Source: Bradysia coprophila (Eukaryota > Arthropoda > Insecta > Diptera > Sciaridae). From it: a stretch of 64,000 bases of DNA. The stretch is from contig NW_023503460.1 of assembly GCF_014529535.1 (NCBI RefSeq), forward strand, positions 1,120,605-1,184,604, written 5' to 3'. The notes beneath the pieces are model-generated. The model had not been told where the DNA came from. It did not search any database and saw only the letters and a program-made list of their open reading frames with translations. The translations under genes and the position numbers were made by a program. Below are positions 58,040 to 64,000 of the stretch, piece by piece (within the stretch, counting starts at the first letter, position 1; every line of letters starts with the position of its first letter).

Positions 58040-61000
58040 ATGCTACGAATTGCCTTCATTGCATTTGTGATAATCACTCTTGCGTATCACGGTGAATCGC
58101 TTAGTGTTAATAATCTGTATCACAATAATAATAACGAAGAAAGTGGAATACTGCCGTTCGGTGATGATAATTATGAATTTGTGAAATTGGGAACTCCGAT
58201 ACATTTCTACATTGAAACTTATGACCATTTATATGTAAGATGTTAATACCCTCTATTCGACTGCCTCTATTCGATACTATTATTTTGTTCTGAATTCGGT
58301 TGATTATTTTTAGACATACTCTGATTCTGTTGAACTTTGACATCGGCGATAAAGTGAAGATGAACATTTTTTTTTGATTCAGGAAATTTAAGTCTATTTG
58401 TGTTGTTTCATTTCTGTACAAAAAAAAGTAATGCGAAAACGGTCGGTTTAGACTTGGGGGTCGAACATAAATTATCATGTAGGCTCGAGATTCAGATTGA
58501 TTAATTTTTTGTTGTTTTTTTTTTCACTTTTTTATTTCATTTTTCGTTATTCCGTAAATTGTACGGTAAATTGTGATAGAGTTGAATATTTTTATATCTT
58601 ATAATGTGAGAGGCTGTGCAAATCGAATCAGTTAAAAGATATGAGAGCCGAAGAAAAAAGGAAGCCTGACTGGCTTTATTTACTCATAATTTCATTTCAT
58701 TTATTTCAGTTTAAAGTGATTACAAATACAAAAACATCTGCGTAGCTCTAGTGTGACGAAGTCAATTCGAAAGAGCTACGAAAATAAGTTAAAACTTATC
58801 CTATTTTAAAGGAGAATGATGTTTAGAAACTAAGAAGAATAAAATTACTGCTGTCACTGCGCTTATTTTCATATGAACCAACTTCACTGCTGTGACATTT
58901 CATAGGAATGAATCAATGTGAAGTTGTTTCACAAAAAAATAGTCCAGTATAAATTTAGTACTATAAAAAAATGTGGCGCCTCTACAGGCCAACCGACTAG
59001 GCGAATTGGCTTATCCTAACTTTTAAGTGCTTTCACTTTCACGTGACATAAATTTTTTTAAATTCTACGTGAAATCTTTACGGCTTGTCTGAACAAAAAA
59101 ATAAGTTTTTTTTTGCTAATGTATCGAAAAACTGACTGTTTTCGAGGGTGCCAAGAATTAGTAGTCAGTAGAATCGTACCAGATGTTTCTCAATGTAATT
59201 TTTTTTTCGTACTCTATCTATGGCTTAGATTCTAAGCTTTCCAATGATATTATATTCGTTTCGACATAAAACAGTAAAAAGCAAAAACTATTATTAAAAA
59301 TTCTTTGAGAAATAACTATTATACGACTCAATATCATTATGTTCAAAAACTGCGTATTATAGACAACTCGAGATCATAATGTTCGAAAACTGCGAACATT
59401 AGATGCCTCTGTTGCATAAAACGTTGTACGAATCTCGTTGCGAGATAATTTTAAGCTGAGATACGTTGCTTGGCATTGTTTTAGATAAAATGACTTCGAA
59501 AAAGTGAACCAGCAGCTAAAATTGCTGCTTTCACGTGCACGAAATTTTTTGAGTAGCGATACTAAGCATCAAATTTTCATTCCAAAACCACATTCATCCA
59601 CATTCACCCATGCATGTTTGGTATTATTAGAAAGCTAAGACCAGTATCAGTTGGGGAAAACCGTTTTTTTGCGTTTCTGTTGCTTTTCGGATGTATGGAA
59701 ACCGTTAGAAGTTCGCCGAAATTATCCATTTTTTACCCACAATTTCAACTACTCATAACTAAGTATGGATGAATTTTAAACCCAACAAGACCCAATCTGC
59801 CCCGAAAGTACATGCAATTACCTTTCTAATGACACCCCACACGAGCCTGTACGTTTCGTGGCCTACGAGAAATTTCCATAAGAAAAGTGCATGTTTTCGG
59901 TTTTTGGTCACCTTTCACTAGCCAGACAAGCTTCGACGAATTTTTTTGAAAGTGATTTTGGCTTCTAGGGACCAATACCTATCTAGGCACATATCAAAAA
60001 ATCCACTAGAAAATGCGTCCGATTTCGGCAGGTCGTTTTTCAAAAGAATCCCTCGAAATCTTTTGCAACGGATTGATCGATGAAACACACATAATTTTAC
60101 ATTATTTGGAAAAGCGCCCGTTGCGCCACTCTACCTTTCGAACAAAAATTGTTTGTTATGACCAATACCCTCTCTGCAACCAAACGTCGTTTTGACGCAG
60201 TCAAAATACCACCTTATTTTGACAAATGTGACACTGATTTTTTTTGTAGTTGAGTTGCCGTGCCGCGTGGTTTTTTAAAGCAAAATCGACGTCACACGAA
60301 AAAGACAAATTTTAAACTTTGTTTGATTTTTGCACATCAAAGTGACGGAGCAACACATAAAAAAAAGACCTCACAATCATAAATTTCGAACACCGAAATG
60401 GTAACAGGAGACGTAATATTTTCAACACAAAAATGACATCGCTGCTCATACTTCATTATTTATTGTTAAATGTGTAAAATTTTCTATGACAGTATACACT
60501 GTTCAGTTTTACCACCTTAATTTTCCTAGTTTGGTTGCTAGATAGGGTATTGTTATGACCCAAAAAAGCGAAATACGAACAGAAATCAGAGGTTTGATTA
60601 AGTTTGCTTCAGTCAAACCGTGGTCAATGTAGTGAACATTTAAATAGTATAGATCATCTTCAAGGCCGTTTGAAATGCCATCCACGATAAGAAATGCCAT
60701 CCACGTTAAAAAAATCTAATACAAATGAATGAATGAACGAAATATTTAATGAAACTTAAGTGAGGTTACGTGTGAAAGTACCGTATTTTGAAGATGATCT
60801 ATTGTGGCAGGTAAAATATTAATTAATATTTTTTCAGGTTAACACCAACGGGATCATAACATTCGGCGTAGAATTTCCACATTTCGTAAATCTTCCATTT
60901 CCACTAGAAGTAAGTCAACGAATTGATTAGACTGCCATTTTGCCTTATTAAATTGTGCTACTTTGCTGTACCCAGTACCCAGCTATAGCTCCATTCTACT

Positions 61001-64000
61001 CAAACATTGATACAACAGACGCAAATGTAACGTCATCAATTTCATATTTTAAATCTTACGATCCCGAAATTCTGAACAAAGCAACGAATTACGTAAAGCT
61101 TGCATTCGATGAAGCTTACGATTTTCAAGCAACGTCAGTCTTTGTTGCTACCTGGGCTAATGTTGGTCACTACCAAGCTAAGAACGATGTCGGAAACACA
61201 TTTCAAGTAGGTGAAGCGTATTCCGGCTTTAACACTTTCATTATATTCCTTTGTCTGCCGTGGTTAGGTGGCAATTATTAGCGATGAAATCGAAAGTTAT
61301 GCACAGTATCTGTATCCAACGAGTGGTTTGAATTGGATTCAAGGAGATATTGGCGAATCTGGTCTACCAGACGTTCGTGCACAAGCTGGTTTCGTAAGTG
61401 ATTACAAAATGATTTCCCTAAAATTAATTATTTACAAAAATTAACGTAAATTGTGAAAACTAGGTGTCCGAAGACGGTAGATTCTATTCACTGAAAGGAT
61501 CAGGCACCGACAAAGTAATTTCATTCAACATTTGCCCCCATAAATCGTTTTATTTATTTATCTTTTCTCACCAGGCAAACTATTTGAGCGAATTGACTAA
61601 TTGTGGTGATCCCGGTTCATGGTTGTTTAGAATCGGACCGTTAGGGGTCGAACCTACTAGTAATGTCCAGGAACCGGATTACGGTTCCATAAATGAGCCA
61701 GAAGTGGGTGTACCTACATGCGCGTCACTCGGAAGGTTAAAGTGTCATTCATCGGCAACATGTGTTGATACGAGTAAAGGATTTTGCTGTAAATGTAATA
61801 ACGGATTTTATGGGAATGGTTATAGTTGCTTGAAAGATGATGTACCTGTCCGAGTGTCGGGAAAGGTTGTTGGAAAGTTAAACGACATTTCCATATCGTC
61901 TCAGCTTCAGTCTTACGTTGTAATGGCCGATGGACGGTCGTACACAGCGGTGAGTACTATGCATTTAATGGAGAAAAGCACATCATGTAGTGAATGCGTT
62001 TTGACAAAAGTATTTTGTTTTTTAAGGCATGTGGGTAGATTGGATGCAGAACGGTCCCCTGATCAAAAAAATAACAACAAAAACTTTAAATATTTCGTTT
62101 TTTACTTGCTACCCGTGTTATGGTCTAGGAATATATTTTCTTTTGGCCATAAACACATAGGTAACAAGAACACTTATTCGAGAGTTAGAAACTTGATTTC
62201 ACCACGCGTGGTTCAGCTTAGTCCAACCATTGATAGGTTACTAACGAAGTTCGAAACTACCATGCGCACCTCTGTTCTGTGTAGAAAAAAATTTGTTCAG
62301 TTATATATGATAATTACTCATAGAGACGGTGGCTTCAATTTGGCATACTTTAAAATAAAAAATAAAATCGACTCACCCATGAAAAATTGTAAAAAGTGCT
62401 CCTGACCATGACTTTTTCAGAAATTTTTTGGATTTAAAGCTTTCTAAAATATGTGACTGGAAAGTAAAGTAGTCGTGTCGTAGACAATTTTACTACTACT
62501 AATAGATGAATTTGTGTCACACATTTTTTTTTGTGTCGCGTATTAGTATTTGAAACTAGAATTTTTTCGGTAAAATGTTTGCTTTTCTCTTTGCGAGTCG
62601 AAGCTGTAAGCGTCACCCCACCGATATCTGTTTTTTTGTAAGTGAATAACAGGACTTGCGTCACACCTCCACTATAAATACACATACCTCTATGAAAGGA
62701 ACTAGAATTTTTTTGACCTGCTGAATTGTTAAACGTATTTGTTGTGTGCGGAAGGTCAATGAATCTGTAACCCGCGAAACTTTACGTCGAGTCTAGAGCT
62801 CGTTCAGGTGAACTTTTGCTTCACTTTTCTTATCAAAAATATACCAGGAAGGCCAGTCTTTACTTACTATGCCATTGTTCTGTGCCCAAAAAAGTCAGTT
62901 TTCGGAGGTGAGCATTGGAGCTTCGAACTTTAATTATTTTTTGCTATTATCGCGATCAGGGGACCATTCTGCATTTACCGGTAATTCATTTTGCACATAA
63001 ATCGGTCAATTCAGTTTGATTTTATAACAACAAAACTCACTACTTTTATGCGTCGGAAATTCAATCAGGTTAACGACAAAGGACTTTTGAGTTTCAACCT
63101 AATTTCGTAAATTTTACAGTTCTTTGAGCCGCTGCTTTAGATCTTTCTTTTTCAATTTATAGTTAAGTCCACTCACTCCAAACATTGGCTACAATATGCA
63201 ACTGTTGCAAGTCCTTGGGGGAACGATTGGGTGGCTTTTCGCGAAACTAAATGGTGACGTCAAGAACGGCTATCAGGTTATTGAACAAATAAAAGTGACG
63301 CTCACCGGCGATATCAATTTTCAATTGATTTACAATTTACAGATTACTGGCGGTAAATTCAATCACACAACAACGATTCGTTTCGACGGCACAAACCATC
63401 ACTGTTTTATAACTCAAAGATTCGTCGGATTGAATGCGTGGGATCAACTTTCCGTTGACATTGAAATATCGGGAACTATTCCCGAAATTCCGAACAATGT
63501 TCCCGTGCAAATTAACGACATCACCGAAGAATACAACTACAATACAGAAACGAGTGTACGATCGATCGGAACACGTCGTGTATCAGTCAATGATCAAGAT
63601 TACGTTCTGAACGTTGATCAGGAGGTACAACACAATCGACAACCGGCAAAACCAAGTCGATTTAACAATTATAGATTCGTTTTTTTCCGTTAGATTGATT
63701 TCGAGAAGTGCGAAATGTCTGAAGAGGAAAGTTACACGAATCAGCCGCCATTTTATAACAGAGTCTCTAAGATAAGTTCCAGTTATCAGAGTCGTGAGAG
63801 TGCGCTACGAATTGGCATGCTGAATAAAATTGTCGCCAACTTGGAAGCGAATCCATGTACTGATGGTACAGCACAGTGCGGTCAAAATACCATTTGCGTC
63901 GTTGATGGGGAAGATAGCTATGAAGTAATTTCGTCTTTCTTTTTCAATTTTATATTTTTGGACTCTAACTAACAATGGCAACTTTAGTGTAACTGCAAAA
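58040..64000 (+). CDS. Ndg: Nidogen, N-terminal part (runs off window)
   Basis: Basement-membrane glycoprotein (nidogen/entactin) linking laminin and collagen IV. Exons: 58040-58234, 60838-60909, 60976-61206, 61268-61393, 61464-61514, 61575-61949, 63163-63624, 63694-63924, and 63988 to the window end. All GT..AG; nearly all junctions are phase 0. About 585 codons are present and the 3' part is missing. A hydrophobic signal peptide (MLRIAFIAFVIITLAYHGES) comes first. The NIDO domain follows (HLYVNTNGIITFG; YPAIAPFYSNID; VFVATWANVGHY; LTNCGDPGSWLFRI). Then an EGF-like module with six cysteines (about 61718-61824), then the G2F domain (PNIGYNMQLLQVLGGTIGW). The last visible exon begins another EGF-like module (CNCK). 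Intron 1 is 2.6 kb and holds a MITE. Confidence 0.94.
58870..58945. repeat. Dispersed repeat, inverse of 8818-8890
   Basis: AATGAATCAATGTGAAGTTG is the inverse of sequence at about 8833-8852, with neighbouring similarity. In nidogen intron 1. Ends not defined. Confidence 0.5.
60174..60541. mobile_element. MITE with CTAGCAACCAAACT ends, copy 2
   Basis: Right end CTAGTTTGGTTGCTAG and left end CTGCAACCAAACGTCG, inverted. The interior matches the inverse of 28904-29389 (CAAAATACCACCTTATTTTG; GCCGTGCCGCG; CTATGACAGTATACACTG). Shorter than copy 1 by about 120 bp. In nidogen intron 1. Confidence 0.75.
61950..63162. other. Nidogen intron 6
   Basis: A 1.2-kb intron between the EGF/early G2F exon and the main G2F exon. 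The open frame that runs past the donor at 61950 to about 62405 is non-conserved intronic sequence. No repeat family recognised. Confidence 0.7.

Noticed and set aside
61464..62405. Long open frame of 313 codons as a single exon
   Set aside because: Only 61464-61514 and 61575-61949 match nidogen. The parts between and beyond them are intronic, bounded by good GT..AG sites.
1..64000. tRNA, rRNA or bacterial-type genes
   Set aside because: No cloverleaf with conserved A and B boxes, no rRNA segments and no prokaryotic gene signatures were seen by eye. A tRNAscan-type search would be decisive.

Overview
The window looks like euchromatic DNA of an insect, most likely a lower (nematoceran) dipteran. 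It is AT-rich, the genes are split by short GT..AG introns, and five genes can be reconstructed exon by exon from conserved insect families. Between and inside them lies a dense layer of small transposable elements. The species cannot be fixed from this sequence.

Layout. (1) 324-2324 (+): complete cytosolic malate dehydrogenase (Mdh1), whose first coding exon is only the ATG. (2) 5058-29950 (-): dorsal, the NF-kB/Rel factor of the Toll pathway, spread over about 25 kb. All coding exons from the initiator ATG to two alternative 3' ends are visible. A splice at 13719 gives a 595-aa dorsal-A form (NLS exon plus a 3' exon 6 kb further on). Read-through of the same exon gives a 901-aa dorsal-B form. 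(3) 40503-41516 (-): a PI-PLC X-domain protein that appears to have lost about 45-50 codons with a frameshift. (4) 46739-53623 (+): complete Ir25a ionotropic co-receptor, 13 coding exons, 928 aa. (5) 58040-window end (+): N-terminal part of nidogen (Ndg), with NIDO, EGF-like and G2F regions, running off the window.

Mobile DNA. An RTE-like LINE is present as a nearly uninterrupted 5'-truncated copy (43395-45745, with a 9-bp target-site duplication) and as two broken copies (2941-3700 and 38838-40160). Each broken copy is itself interrupted by a younger insertion. Another LINE 3' end lies at 24000-24250. A Penelope-like element with a GIY-YIG endonuclease region lies in dorsal intron 1, with an inverted copy of its own 3' end beside it. 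Four small elements have duplications of 7-8 bp that fit hAT transposition. Two related elements carry 3-bp TTA duplications. There are also long fold-back elements, a 3-kb element with a 16-bp terminal repeat, and several minisatellites.

The genes do not form an operon or a shared pathway. Mdh1 is metabolic, dorsal acts in patterning and immunity, Ir25a in chemo-, thermo- and hygrosensation, and nidogen in basement membrane. Intergenic stretches 29951-40502 and 53624-58039 hold repeats and no coding gene I can support. The most noteworthy points are the fully traceable dorsal A/B splice choice, the internal deletion in the PLC gene, the 3-codon uORF overlapping the Ir25a start, and a family of modular hairpins that share GC-rich apical loops on different stems.
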